The notes under the pieces are model-generated. The model did not search any database, was not told the DNA's origin, and saw nothing but the letters and a program-made list of their open reading frames with translations. From Lamellibrachia columna (taxonomy: Eukaryota > Annelida > Polychaeta > Sabellida > Siboglinidae), in NCBI GenBank assembly GCA_963662155.1, contig OY759266.1, positions 1,900,001-1,964,000 of the forward strand: a stretch of DNA of 64,000 bases. The letters are read 5' to 3'. Below are positions 27,601-34,030 of this stretch, piece after piece. Positions within the stretch are counted from its first letter, which is position 1; each line of letters starts with the position of its first letter. A program made the translations under genes and the position numbers.

Positions 27601-28449
27601 TATCCAATAACTGTGACGTAAACGAACATGTCCATTTGTTCACGTAGAATAAATTGTCCGTCTATTGACTTAGATCAACGTATCCGTCTATTGACGTATA
27701 GCAACGTATCCGTCTGTTGACAGTACGCGTACGACCAGTTTCTGGTGGGGCCGGTCAAGTGTCGACTACACGTGGTGGAGACGGCGGGAACACGCGGCCT
27801 ACAGGGACTGCTCGTCTACAACACAAACATATCCCGTCACTGGGCTGCAACCTCGCGCTTCATTCTCCCGCCTCTAGGTAACGTGTCATCATCACATCGC
27901 AACTCGGATATCATCGCTCCACACACCGATAATTCATCATATTCGCCACCACATAGTTCGTCGTTGACGTCTATCGTAATGTGTTTATGATGAATAGTTG
28001 GGGCGACACGATACACCTTATCGCACCCCCCTTGCATACGTTAAACCAGTCTGTTATTCCCCTGTCCGTTCGTATAGTTGGGGCGACACGATACACCTTA
28101 TCGCACTCCCCTTGCATACGTTAAACCTGTCCGTTATTCGGCTGTCCGTTCGTATAGTTGGGGCGACACGATACACCTTATCGCACTCCCCTTGCATACG
28201 TTAAACCAGTCTGTTATTCCACTGTCCGTTCGTATAGTTGGGGCGACACGATACACCTTATCGCACCCCCCTTGCATACGTTAAACCAGTCTGTTATTCC
28301 CCTGTCCGTTCGTATAGTTGGGGCGACACGATACACCTTATCGCACCCCCCTTGCATAAGTTAAACCTGTCCGTTATTTGGCTGTTTGGATGGATGGATT
28401 ACTGACACAATTAGATGAAGATGTATATAGGCGTATATTTGTAGTTGTG

Positions 28450-28533
<84 letters not shown>

Positions 28534-29195
28534 GTGTGTGTGTGTTGTGTGCGTGCGTGCGTGCGTGCGTGCGTGCGTGTGTGCGCGCGTGCGTGTGTGT
28601 ACATATGCATACATAAAATATACATAACATACATGCATGCATATATGCATACGTACATACATACATACATACATACATACATACATACATACATACATAC
28701 ATTCATACACACAGGCCTTTGATGCGCAGATGTACAGACCAACATGTGCACGCGCACACGCACGCGAACGAACAACACACACACGTACTAATAAATGGTG
28801 TGCGCGTGTGCGTGTGTGTGTGGGCGCGCGCGTGCGCGCGTGCGTGCGTGCGTGTGTGGGTAATGACAATATCAAAACTGTTGCAGTTTAAACGTCCGTT
28901 TTTTCTCGCAGAAATCAAAACACTACGAAATGTGCTGCGTCGCAGAAACATTTCTACACACAATGACGTCACCGTATCTGGCAAGACTTACACAATCGAT
29001 CGAACCGAGCTGTCGGATCAGCACTTGCACGCGACGAGTGAGCGCGGAGAACACTTGTGGGTGGCGATCCAGAGCGACTTCATCATCGTTGGCGTCGCGG
29101 ATCCAGACAAAAGGGAGGACTGTGTGGATGTTGTAATCGACCTCCAACGGTATCTCCAACAATCGGATCATCGAACCGACGAGAGTACATCGTGA
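859..29195 (+). CDS. VWA-TM-profilin-like receptor, gene 1 (12 exons, 653 aa predicted)
   Basis: Hand-assembled gene. Exons are 859-1335, 1516-1648, 7905-8066, 8424-8549, 10643-10805, 11357-11452, 11731-11844, 13360-13449, 20651-20721, 21649-21740, 27724-27877 and 28912-29195. All introns are GT-AG and every phase matches; the total is 1962 nt including TGA. Predicted order: signal peptide (1 to about 30), VWA domain (about 62-257; MIDAS D68, S70, S72, T152, D184), Cys module (278-298), TM helix (about 314-342) followed by RRRRR, proline-rich cytoplasmic tail (about 354-510) and a profilin-like domain (about 509-645). VWA domains with MIDAS bind protein ligands through a divalent metal; profilins bind G-actin and polyproline. 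A role as an adhesion receptor wired to actin is inference. Exons 3 and 4 (phase 1-1) and 6 to 8 (phase 2-2) are symmetric and could be skipped without a frameshift. Paralogues are at 30735-34890 (-) and 35211-43055 (+). Confidence 0.8.
1516..1648 (+). CDS. Gene 1 exon 2: VWA domain, LWVFYDGE strand
   Basis: The acceptor is ttgtgcag|GAGGCC and the donor CACTG|GTACGT; phase in 0, out 1. It encodes 44 residues including KVLWVFYDGEKD, the VWA strand with the Asp-Gly (D184) that completes the MIDAS in typical family members. The gene 2 counterpart at 38594-38717 is three codons shorter. Confidence 0.88.
1880..2560 (+). pseudogene. Degenerate non-LTR reverse transcriptase fragment
   Basis: Broken in several frames. 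Recognisable pieces in order are: a GNIHNWVRSFISN-type segment near 1910; a damaged 'SGV..GSVL.P..FLLY.ND' block at 2000-2060; a 'FADD'-like cagacgac at 2097; 'LQTWSDIWQM' at 2165-2195; 'LDSKLTWSNHV' at 2305-2335; and 'LERAQPCAVRFVHND' at 2487-2530. This is the usual order of the C-terminal half of Jockey/CR1/L2-type RTs. It is older and unlike the CR1 copies elsewhere in the window. It lies in intron 2 of gene 1. Confidence 0.65.
2574..3030. repeat. 17-bp minisatellite CCATTCACCACCTTCCT
   Basis: About 27 copies with T/C variants (ATTCATCACC) inside gene 1 intron 2. It sits directly after the decayed RT fragment at 1880-2560. Long open frames across it (SSIHHLPPF) are by-products of the repeat. 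Confidence 0.95.
3255..3553. repeat. 18-bp minisatellite GAGGCATGTCCGCACGCT
   Basis: About 16 copies in intron 2 of gene 1. The core GGGGCATGTCC is the reverse complement of the core of the 21-bp array at 4039-4386 (GGAYATGCCCC), so the two arrays share an inverted motif. Confidence 0.95.
3632..3974. repeat. 12-bp minisatellite GTTGTCATTAGT with higher-order pattern
   Basis: About 28 dodecamers. Variants (TTGG, TACT, TCGT) recur in the same order several times, so a higher-order unit of several dodecamers has itself been duplicated. Intron 2 of gene 1. Confidence 0.95.
4012..4043. repeat. Perfect 11-bp inverted repeat (hairpin)
   Basis: GGCATATCCGC at 4012-4022 and its exact reverse complement GCGGATATGCC at 4033-4043, with a 10-nt loop. 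It lies exactly between the 12-bp and 21-bp arrays, and its right arm begins the 21-bp array. Confidence 0.85.
4039..4386. repeat. 21-bp minisatellite TATGCCCCAGTCTTGTGCTGG
   Basis: About 16-17 copies, with one 20-bp unit near 4308-4327 (a C lost) that shifts the open frames. Intron 2 of gene 1. Confidence 0.95.
4387..5117. other. Intron 2 spacer with a 3-copy 20-bp repeat
   Basis: No gene is seen. Positions 4556-4615 hold three copies of a 20-bp unit GGGGTGTGACAGGAACCCAC; 4730-4785 holds a few copies of a GTGTACGTGTAAAACAT motif. 5021-5040 is a C-rich run. Confidence 0.7.
5118..5336. repeat. 18-bp minisatellite GTGTTCATGTATCGTGAA
   Basis: About 12 copies in intron 2 of gene 1; the unit is a multiple of three, so it stays open in more than one frame. 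Confidence 0.95.
5385..7352. repeat. 27-bp satellite GTAGTTGAGACAGACCAGTGTCACGCT, about 73 copies
   Basis: This is the largest array of intron 2. The unit is nine codons, so frames of 200-436 codons are open on both strands; the 'protein' is a 9-residue repeat with no other sequence and I do not call it a gene. A one-base deletion (TGTACTGAGACAG instead of TGTACTTGAGACAG) occurs at about 6411 and again at about 6977, 566 bp apart, with the same order of variants between. This marks a higher-order duplication of about 21 units. Confidence 0.95.
7353..7904. other. End of intron 2 with an imperfect palindrome
   Basis: No gene is seen. Around 7552-7592 the sequence GGTTATGCCCCAG TAC CCTGGGGTATATCC forms an imperfect palindrome that uses the same GCGGAYATGCCCCAG-like motif as the hairpin at 4012-4043. 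The rest is AT-rich and leads to the acceptor of exon 3 (GCGCAG at 7899-7904). Confidence 0.55.
7905..8066 (+). CDS. Gene 1 exon 3: C-terminal part of VWA domain
   Basis: Phase 1-1, 54 codons. It opens with VFSAGVG, matching the V-F-A-x-G-V-G strand near the end of VWA domains, and includes KYHYACAENWMSII. The gene 2 counterpart at 39608-39766 has one codon fewer and the same splice phases. Donor ATCG|GTAGGT. Confidence 0.88.
8116..8152. repeat. Single copy of the 36-bp unit that is amplified in gene 2
   Basis: CCCTAGCAGCGTTAACTCG-type sequence occurs once here, about 50 bp after the exon 3 donor. The equivalent place in gene 2 (39808-39985) has five tandem copies. Confidence 0.75.
8424..8549 (+). 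CDS. Gene 1 exon 4: cysteine-rich juxtamembrane module
   Basis: Phase 1-1, 42 codons. It encodes five cysteines (C278, C281, C287, C289, C298; spacing C-x2-C-x5-C-x-C-x8-C) after YVPDDTYTKG. The pattern is not a standard EGF and I do not recognise the family. Gene 2 exon 4 (42930-43055) keeps all five cysteines and the same length, so the module is under constraint. About 80 bp of the following intron is also similar in both genes. Confidence 0.87.
8632..9851 (+). mobile_element. CR1-type LINE 5' fragment: ORF1 with SGNH esterase
   Basis: It aligns with the start of the CR1 copy at 58914-59940. The first part (8650-9050) encodes a Lys/Glu/Thr/Gly-rich repetitive region (GRKETGR units). The second is an SGNH/GDSL-type esterase domain: VFVGESIV (block I; GESI here, GDSI in the other copy), VHVGTKN at 9346-9366 (block III) and DGLHVSGKG near 9615-9640 (block V, Asp-His). 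Esterase-bearing ORF1 is known from CR1-clade LINEs. A TAA at about 9235 breaks the frame. The fragment stops inside the start of ORF2, where a (TA)n tract begins, so it lacks a LINE 3' end. Intron 4 of gene 1. Confidence 0.8.
9848..9889. repeat. (TA)n microsatellite
   Basis: About 21 TA units that abut the truncated end of the CR1 fragment. Confidence 0.95.
9903..9998. repeat. 10-bp repeat GAGCACGCAC
   Basis: About eight to nine copies of GAGCACGCAC in intron 4 of gene 1, after the TA tract. Confidence 0.93.
9999..10642. other. Rest of intron 4
   Basis: I see no gene, RNA or repeat family in this mixed-composition stretch before the transmembrane exon. Confidence 0.5.
10643..10805 (+). CDS. 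Gene 1 exon 5: transmembrane helix and stop-transfer
   Basis: Phase 1 in, 2 out. After a short threonine-rich stalk (TPTHTTHRE) the exon encodes a helix of about 28 residues (VNLLLIIIIVG to VCCICCICC) followed by RRRRR. The Cys-rich inner end next to arginines is typical of palmitoylated juxtamembrane sites. With the N-terminal signal peptide this predicts type I topology: VWA outside, C-terminus inside. Acceptor ACACACAG|AATACG, donor GATAG|GTAGG. No equivalent exon is found for gene 2 in the window. Confidence 0.87.
10806..11356. other. Intron 5
   Basis: AT-rich, with T-runs near 11020 and 11140. No gene or repeat family is recognised. Confidence 0.5.
11357..11452 (+). CDS. Gene 1 exon 6: proline-rich tail with YYN motif
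   Basis: Phase 2-2, 32 codons. It encodes SSPPVAPRVPPRQ (P/R-rich, SH3- or profilin-ligand-like) and then VYYNASV. Y380-x-N382 fits the pYxN consensus of Grb2-type SH2 ligands. Donor GTGAC|GTGAGT. Confidence 0.8.
11731..11844 (+). CDS. Gene 1 exon 7: proline-rich tail with YSN motif
   Basis: Phase 2-2, 38 codons. It begins PPEVTPRLAPRR and ends VAYSNTSQFVT, so it repeats the plan of exon 6 (P/R-rich segment, then a Y-x-N motif). Donor ACCAG|GTGGGT; a CR1 copy starts only about 20 bp downstream. Confidence 0.8.
11864..13010 (+). mobile_element. 5'-truncated CR1 LINE, ORF2 C-terminal RT
   Basis: A reading frame at 11867-12910 encodes the last 340 or so residues of the reverse transcriptase ORF: SGVPQGSVLGP, FLIYINDL and the catalytic FADD box at about 12103, then the RT thumb and C-terminal region ending at TAG 12908. 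The 3' end carries two ATCTTGTTAA units (about 12988-13010), the short tandem tail of this family. By eye it differs from 61590-62725 at only about 14 positions, and it lacks that copy's in-frame stop. The 5' truncation fits target-primed reverse transcription. Intron 7 of gene 1, same strand as the gene. Confidence 0.9.
13011..13359. other. Rest of intron 7
   Basis: No gene is seen between the LINE tail and the acceptor of exon 8 (TTCGTTCACAG). Confidence 0.5.
13360..13449 (+). CDS. Gene 1 exon 8: acidic tail segment
   Basis: Phase 2-2, 30 codons, sequence of type RPDVVPQQDAND followed by VADDEGWASEARS. Hydrophilic and probably disordered. Donor ACGAG|GTAACT. The largest intron insertion (the 22-bp satellite) follows. 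Confidence 0.75.
13549..20450. repeat. 22-bp satellite CTGTGAGTGGCTGACTGACCAA, about 313 copies
   Basis: A 6.9-kb array fills gene 1 intron 8. The unit is almost invariant in length, so all three minus-strand frames stay open for long distances (up to 703 codons); these are repeat by-products with no start context or non-repeat domain, and are not called genes. Higher-order structure is clear. The segment at about 18899-19624 recurs at 19669-20394 (770 bp = 35 units). About 15540-16700 recurs about 2244 bp (102 units) later. The marker GTTGCTGACGGGCC appears near 14308, 14968, 16332 and 18576, at multiples of 22 bp. Confidence 0.97.
20651..20721 (+). CDS. Gene 1 exon 9: tail segment
   Basis: Phase 2 in, 1 out; about 24 residues (QTVDLNMTADNGSGQDQDWL). 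Acceptor TTTTTGCAG|ACAGAC, donor GACAAG|GTACGG. It has no domain of its own; support comes from the phase match on both sides and consensus splice sites. Confidence 0.72.
20910..21260 (-). mobile_element. Degenerate CR1 RT fragment, minus strand
   Basis: On the minus strand the pieces LKEKDLGVTVSADMKFSEQ and IAASKGNQMM..IRK are recognisable. They match the 'VKEKDLGVTISADMKVSEQ' region of the CR1 copies at 12300-12400 and 62020-62120. Several indels break it. Intron 9 of gene 1. Confidence 0.75.
21524..21622. repeat. (GTGC)n microsatellite
   Basis: About 25 GTGC units end roughly 25 bp before the exon 10 acceptor. Confidence 0.97.
21649..21740 (+). CDS. Gene 1 exon 10: linker before profilin-like domain
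   Basis: Phase 1 in, 0 out; about 31 residues (VDRDPQNDVDVAGASGIVRG, then a Ser/Asn-rich end SSKSSNSYN). Acceptor TTTGTCTCCAG|TGGACC, donor TACAAC|GTGAGT. It ends just before the profilin-like domain. Confidence 0.75.
21806..22405. repeat. 26-bp minisatellite GTTGACGTAGACCGACGTGTATGTCT
   Basis: About 23 copies starting 65 bp after the exon 10 donor. Degenerate units of the same family reappear at 27645-27723, at the other end of the intron. Confidence 0.95.
22406..23107. other. Intron 10 spacer and ancestral unit of the 52-bp array
   Basis: No gene is seen. Positions 22915-23060 read GTTGGGTTGTTTGTTGCCGTGACA and on to TAAGGTCGCGAATGCTTTTTTC; this is a diverged single copy of the sequence that begins and ends the 52-bp array (compare 26330-26520, ending AATGTCGCGAGTACTTTTTTT). 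Confidence 0.6.
23108..26437. repeat. 52-bp satellite, about 64 copies
   Basis: The unit spans TTGTTGCTRCTGTGACATCC plus ACTGGCGTTACTTCTGGTCR plus GTTTGRATTGGG. Three two-state positions (GCTGCTG/GCTACTG, TCGG/TCAG, GGATT/GAATT) vary among copies; the TCAG state is almost confined to the middle of the array (about 23930-26030). Every monomer has in-frame stops, so no ORF arises. Intron 10 of gene 1. Confidence 0.97.
26438..27106. other. Intron 10 spacer with (AAC)n
   Basis: 26438-26530 is the 3' boundary of the 52-bp unit family. A G-rich frame at 26779-27000 (VAGAGRTSVRDGGVETGG) vaguely recalls the repetitive N-terminus of the CR1 ORF1 but is too weak to call. 26999-27030 is (AAC)n. Confidence 0.5.
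27107..27507. repeat. 51-bp minisatellite, 8 copies
   Basis: The unit contains GTCCGATACATGGCTGTGAA then GCTGTCAGGCTCGCAATGGC. At 17 codons long it keeps two plus frames and two minus frames open. Intron 10 of gene 1. Confidence 0.95.
27645..27723. repeat. Degenerate 26-bp units ending in the exon 11 splice acceptor
   Basis: Three diverged units related to the 21806-22405 array (GTCCGTCTATTGACTTAGAT, GTATCCGTCTATTGACGTAT, GTATCCGTCTGTTGACAG). The last one supplies the AG acceptor at 27722-27723. Confidence 0.75.
27724..27877 (+). CDS. Gene 1 exon 11: N-terminal half of profilin-like domain
   Basis: Phase 0 in, 1 out; 51 codons, YAYDQFLVGP to SRFILPPL. By eye this matches the first half of profilins: an aromatic N-terminal helix (family W-x-x-Y; here Y509, Y511), the GLLVYN strand where profilins have A-x-I-x-G-x-D-G, and HWAATSRF where the family has (V/I)WAQSxxF. 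W548 sits at the polyproline-binding tryptophan position. Donor CTAG|GTAACG. Confidence 0.78.
27991..28378. repeat. 80-bp tandem repeat, about 5 copies
   Basis: The unit contains GTATAGTTGGGGCGACACGA then TACACCTTATCGCACYCCCC. It begins about 115 bp after the exon 11 donor; intron 11 of gene 1. Confidence 0.95.
28454..28862. repeat. Compound microsatellite (GT)n, (GTGC)n, (ACAT)n
   Basis: (GT)n at 28454-28548, (GCGT)n at 28549-28580, ATGCATAC/ACAT units at 28630-28700 and again GTGCGT-rich at 28798-28858. Frames open across this stretch are artefacts. Intron 11 of gene 1. Confidence 0.93.
28912..29195 (+). CDS. Gene 1 exon 12 (terminal): C-terminal half of profilin-like domain
   Basis: Acceptor TTTTCTCGCAG|AAATCAAA; the stop is TGA at 29193-29195. 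Phase 1 in; 94 residues. Correspondences with profilin are: EIKTLRNVL (helix before the central strands), NDVTVSGKTYTI (family: NGVTL.G.KY), HLHATSERGEHLWVAIQSDF (family: (V/I)xGKxGxxG(I/V)xxxKTxQA), IIVGVADP and then CVDVVIDLQRYLQQ (family: C/A..VVE.LGDYL). Length, order and the closing helix all fit. No canonical AATAAA is seen in the first 300 bp after the stop. Confidence 0.8.
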
Positions 29196-29689
29196 ACTGT
29201 GTGAATGCGTCAATACTACGCGTCATACAATCACTCATGTTGTGTGTTGTCAACTGTCCACTTCCGTAATCAGCAGCGCCACCTAAAAGTTGAATATACA
29301 TGACTGAAAGGCTTCAGTCATAACCTTGATGTCATTTGTCCTATTAAGTTAGTTGCACTTGATTCACAAGTACTGTGTAATATAATTGAAATATATGACA
29401 TTTTTGTATGTGTTAAAATTTTGAAATATAAAATGCCGTGTGTATGTTGGTGGAACATTTTTTTCTCAAATTACTTCAGTATTATTGATAGCATCTCCTT
29501 AAGGGATTGACCTCTGACATATAGAGGGGCATTTTGAATTGAAAAGCAAAATGGGATACAGTGTCAGGCCAAGGACAGCAAGTTGCACATTAATCACGTT
29601 TCGTAACGGTGGCCTGTGCACCCCCCCAAAAAAAACTATGTTCATTTTGAGAAACCCCCCACCTATTATGCATATATCTATTTTATACT
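29196..29689. other. 3' flank of gene 1
   Basis: AT-rich sequence with no gene; presumably 3' UTR at first. ATATAAAATG near 29427 is the nearest approach to a polyadenylation signal. Confidence 0.45.
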
Positions 29690-30165
29690 CTTTGCTAGTG
29701 AAGTGAAGTGAAAGTTTATTCAACAACAACAACAACAACAACAACATGATACAGGTGCATAGTATGGTGTGCTGCTGCTGCTGAAGGGACATAGCTGAAG
29801 TCATACGACTTATAAGGTGCTATGCCCTTCTCAAACTAAATAAATACAATAAAGTAAAACATTAAATACAAAATAGCATTCACAATTCACTTATAAACTT
29901 ATTACAGAGGTGCTTGTGCTAATTATAAATTAACTAACTTTTAATTAAAAATTTATAAATATGCTGTAAGTAATGACAATTTGAATGTTTTTTTAAATTG
30001 TGTTAAACTTGGTAGCTGAGTTATTTAATTTGCTAAACTGTTCCACGTATTTATACCTTTAACAGTGAGTGACAGTAGTCTGAGGGTGGTGTTTGTTTTT
30101 TAACATAAAACAGTTTGCTTTGTCTGGTACCATACATGTGTATAGCTTCGGTTGGTTTAAAGAAT
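29690..30165 (-). mobile_element. Non-LTR retrotransposon 3' fragment, minus strand
   Basis: On the minus strand the piece IHMYGTRQSKLFYVKK is followed by SLLKV and then KGINTWNSLAN..TQL, the usual closing segment of L2/Crack-like RT proteins (IH.Y.TR ... KGI..WN.LP). The 3' end has (GTT)n/(AAC)n at 29720-29745. It is a family different from the CR1 copies here. Confidence 0.6.
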
Positions 30166-30194
30166 GCTTGAACCCGACCATACGCTAAAATACG

Positions 30195-30285
30195 CTCCAG
30201 AACTGTCCGGACTGCCCAGTGTCCCCGGGGACAGCCCAATGTCCACGGGTACTGCCCAGTGTCCCCGGGGACTGCCCATTTGGAG
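30195..30285. repeat. Short GC-rich repeat GCCCAGTGTCCCCGGGGAC
   Basis: Three to four imperfect 24-bp units, partly self-complementary around CCCCGGGG. Confidence 0.8.
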
Positions 30286-30404
30286 CACAACACCCATAGC
30301 CACGCTACTACTGCTTAAACAGCGTTCTAATAAATTCAACCTTTGATATGTTTTCTTTATTTCGCGTTAGGGATTTTCTCCAGCAACTGACGCCGCTCGC
30401 ATAA

Positions 30405-30595
30405 TTATACATGATATGTACACGAAGGGTTATTCCTCTTAGCGATGTAAAAGTAGACATTATATGTACACGAAGGGTTATTCCTCTTAACGATGTAAAA
30501 TTATACATTATGTGTACACTCTTAGCGATGCAAAATTATACATTACATGTACACGAAGGGTTATTCCTCTTAGCGATGTAAAAGTAGATAGTGCC
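30405..30595. repeat. About 48-bp tandem repeat, 3-4 copies
   Basis: The unit contains ATGTACACGAAGGGTTATTC then CTCTTAGCGATGTAAAA. The third unit has lost its central half. No coding role is evident. Confidence 0.85.
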
Positions 30596-31554
30596 TTCAC
30601 CTCATGGCTTATGTGCACTGCTTATTTCACAAATATGTTCATGTCACTAGGACAAAATGTCAAAGGACACTTTTATGCCGTTGCAGGACTATGATTGACG
30701 GGTCAGTTCATTTCTCAGAGAATTTGGATAGCGTAGTTTTAACGGACCTCTGGAGAAGTCATATACACCCTCGGAGAACACCCACAGAATCTTGTTGGCA
30801 CTTTTCCTCGTGGTCGACCAGTACATAGTATCGACGACCTGCAACTTTCCGATACACATATATATATTATATATAGTTTACACAAATGTTTTTCTTTCTC
30901 GACCAAAAACGACTTTCGGCGCTGCCTCCATGTTGTGGCGTGTCTTCCCTTCCTTCCCAACTCGCCGTTGACGAGTTTGTCGTCGAAGTCGCTGCTGAGG
31001 CTGATGGTAGAGCAGGCGACGGAACATCAGGTAGTCCATCAACGTCCTGTTGGCCTTCATCGTGTTATCGAATGCTTTTCTGTCTATGCTCCTGGAACGG
31101 TCGAGTAGAAAGACAAAGTTGGTGACGTCGGATCGACCGAAAGCCACGTCGATTACCCAGTCACGTAAAAATCGGTCCGGGCCAAAATCGGTCCGGATAA
31201 AACTAGTCCGGCCGGACTAGTTTTAGCCAGCCAAAGCCGATCCGTCCGGACCAGTTTTGGCGGCCAAAGCCGGTCCGGACTGACTTTAGCTTTACACACT
31301 AACTATAAATAAGTGTAGGTCGTATAGTTACAAAAATAATGTACCACCTGAGTAAATTCTGAAAGTACTGTGATTTAACATAGGCAAGTGTTCTACGACA
31401 TTATTTGTAGGCATAGATGTCGCGTGTAATGACTGTTAACATCACTGAGAGATAATATATAAGTATTGCATCTATTGTGTTTGAATGTAATGCAATTTAT
31501 GCTGGTTTTGTATACAAATAATATACTCGAATTTTGCTAGTAATTCCAGTCGCC

Positions 31555-32937
31555 GGTTGACACAGACACAGTACGGCTGTCTGATGCTGAGACAGTGCGT
31601 CGTTGACACAGACACAGTACGACTGTCTGATGCCGAGACGGTGCGTCGTTGACACAGACACAGTACGACTGTCTGATACCGAGACGGTGTGTCGTTGACA
31701 CAGACACAGTACGACTGTCTGATGCCGAGACGGTGTGTCGTTGACACAGACACAGTACGACTGTCTGATGCGGAGACTGTGTGTCGTTGACACAGACACA
31801 GTACGACTGTCTGATGCCGAGACAGTGCGTCGTTGACACAGACACAGTACGACTGTCTGATGCCGAGACAGTGCGTCGTTGACACAGACACAGTACGACT
31901 GTATGATGCCGAGAGAGTGTGTCGTTGACACAGACACAGTACGACTGTCTGATGCCGAGACGGTGTGTCGTTGACACAGACACAGTACGACTGTCTGATG
32001 CCGAGACAGTGCGTCGTTGACACAGACACAGTACGACTGTCTGATGCCGAGACGGTGTGTCGTTGACACAGACACAGTACGGCTGTCTGATGCCGAGACA
32101 GTTCGTCGTTGACACAGACACAGTACGACTGTCTGATGCCGAGACGGTGTGTCGTTGACACAGACACAATACGACTGCCTGATGCCGAGACGGTGTGTCG
32201 TTGACACAGACACAGTATGACTGTCTGATGCCGAGACGGTGTGTCGTTGACACAGACACAGTACGACTGTCTGATGCCGAGACGGTGTGTCGTTGACACA
32301 GACACAGTACGACTGTCTGATGCCGAGACGGTGTGTCGTTGACACAGACACAGTACGACTGTCTGATGCCGAGACGGTGTGTCGTTGACGCAGACACAGT
32401 ACGACTGTCTGATGCCGTGACGGTGTGTCGTTGACACAGACACAGTACGACTGTCTGATGCCGTGACGGTGTGTCGTTGACACAGATACAGTACGACTGT
32501 CTGATGCCGAGACAGTGTATCTTTGACACAGACACAATACGACTGCCTGATGCCGAGACGGTGTGTCGTTGACACAGACACAGTATGACTGTCTGATGCC
32601 GAGACGGTGTGTCGTTGACACAGACACAGTACGACTGTCTGATGCCGAGACGGTGTGTCGTTGACACAGACACAGTACGACTGTCTGATGCCGAGACGGT
32701 GTGTCGTTGACACAGACACAGTACGACTGTCTGATGTCGAGACGGTGTGTCGTTGACGCAGACACAGTACGACTGTCTGATGCCGTGACGGTGTGTCGTT
32801 GACACAGACACAGTACGACTGTCTGATGCCGTGACGGTGTGTCGTTGACACAGATACAGTACGACTGTCTGATGCCGAGACAGTGTATCTTTGACACAGA
32901 CACAGTACGACTGTCTGATGCCGAGACAGTTTGTCGT
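31555..32937. repeat. 46-bp satellite, about 30 copies
   Basis: The unit contains GTTGACACAGACACAGTACG then ACTGTCTGATGCCGAGACGG. A higher-order unit of 8 monomers (368 bp) is visible: the rare variant CACAATACGACTGCC occurs at 32165 and 32533 with the same neighbours. Minus-strand frames of 424-533 codons are by-products of the array. It lies inside the TIR-flanked element. Confidence 0.96.
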
Positions 32938-33743
32938 TGTCGTGTTAATTTACTGTTATGTTGAGTGAAGCCAATAACACAATTATACAGACATGACCTA
33001 TACATGTATACATGTTCATATGCTAATTTGCCACTGCCCTTTGCCTTGGAGAACTTCCAGGCAAGTATATATGTGAACATACAGTAAATAGAGAACACTT
33101 ATTAAGTGTTTAGAAACCGGAGTATTTTCAATGTTCCCTGAGGGCTAAAAGAGAAGGATATACACGCGGGTTAAGTCGACAACAACAACCAAGGTGTGTT
33201 GTGACTGTCGAATGCCAATGCGGTCGTCTTCAAATAGGGCTCAGTGCACGAACTGCCACAAGTGACATTGATAAGCAGTTTACTTGGTTGTGCACTGCGC
33301 GTGTTTAAATTGGTTTATACTGGCGTACTTCTTGTTTCTAATCCAATGCTAACTGTTTGCGTACTAAACGATTCTACAGATATCGAAATCACAATTCCAT
33401 ACTTCTTGTTTTTATTTTGTTGCTGACTATTTGTGTATTAAAAGATTCTACCAAAATTATATATATCATAACTCCCCACTTCTCTTGTAAATGTCTCTGC
33501 TACCTATCTATATGGAACAAACATGTCCAAACCGTCACGTCCAAATCAGCGAAATCTTGGCATTCTCAAACGCACTATCCATCCATCAGTTAATTCCAAA
33601 CATTAAACTGGCAGCTTACAGTATGCCTGTACAAAAATTATTGTATGGATCAACATAATAGAAACCCTACATTTACAATGTTTTTAAAGACACATGTTAG
33701 TTGCATAGTTGTTTATTATTTTCGCCACTTTCGCCTGAACAAA
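32938..33743. other. Interior of the TIR-flanked element
   Basis: AT-rich unique sequence; I see no transposase or other gene. Confidence 0.5.
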
Positions 33744-33903
33744 GCATGCGCACTACGCACATGCGCACTACGCACATGCGCACTACGCACATGCGCACTA
33801 CGCACATGCGCACTACGCACATGCGCACTACGCACATGCGCACTACGCACATGCGCACTACGCACATGCGCACTACGCACATGCGCACTACGCACATGCG
33901 CAC
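33744..33903. repeat. 15-bp repeat CATGCGCACTACGCA, 11 copies
   Basis: A perfect or near-perfect array, so probably young. The five-codon unit opens frames on both strands (ALRTC and RMCVV). Confidence 0.97.
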
Positions 33904-33979
33904 TGTGTGGAGTATGAAGATAACTAAGCATTTCTACACGTGTAATATATAATAATTACTCGATTACTTTTGTAACAAT

Positions 33980-34030
33980 AGGGTAACCCGGGGCAGGGCG
34001 GCCCCCTGCCTGGGGCACGGCGGCCCCCTA
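33980..34030. repeat. GC-rich imperfect repeat GGGGCAGGGCGGCCCCCT
   Basis: Two copies in a row (CCGGGGCAGGGCGGCCCCCT and TGGGGCACGGCGGCCCCCTA). They resemble the GGGGAAGGTCGGGCAAAGTG end near 47667 beside the pogo/Tigger relic; possibly ends of a small non-autonomous element. Confidence 0.5.

Noticed and set aside
28361..28891. Cys/Val, His/Thr and Tyr/Met/Cys low-complexity ORFs
   Set aside because: Translations of GT, GTGC and ACAT microsatellites in an intron.
31472..33098. Frames of 424-533 codons on the minus strand (SVSTTHRLGIRQSYCVCV)
   Set aside because: 46-bp array whose frames cycle through the same peptides; it is inside a TIR-flanked element and has no domain.
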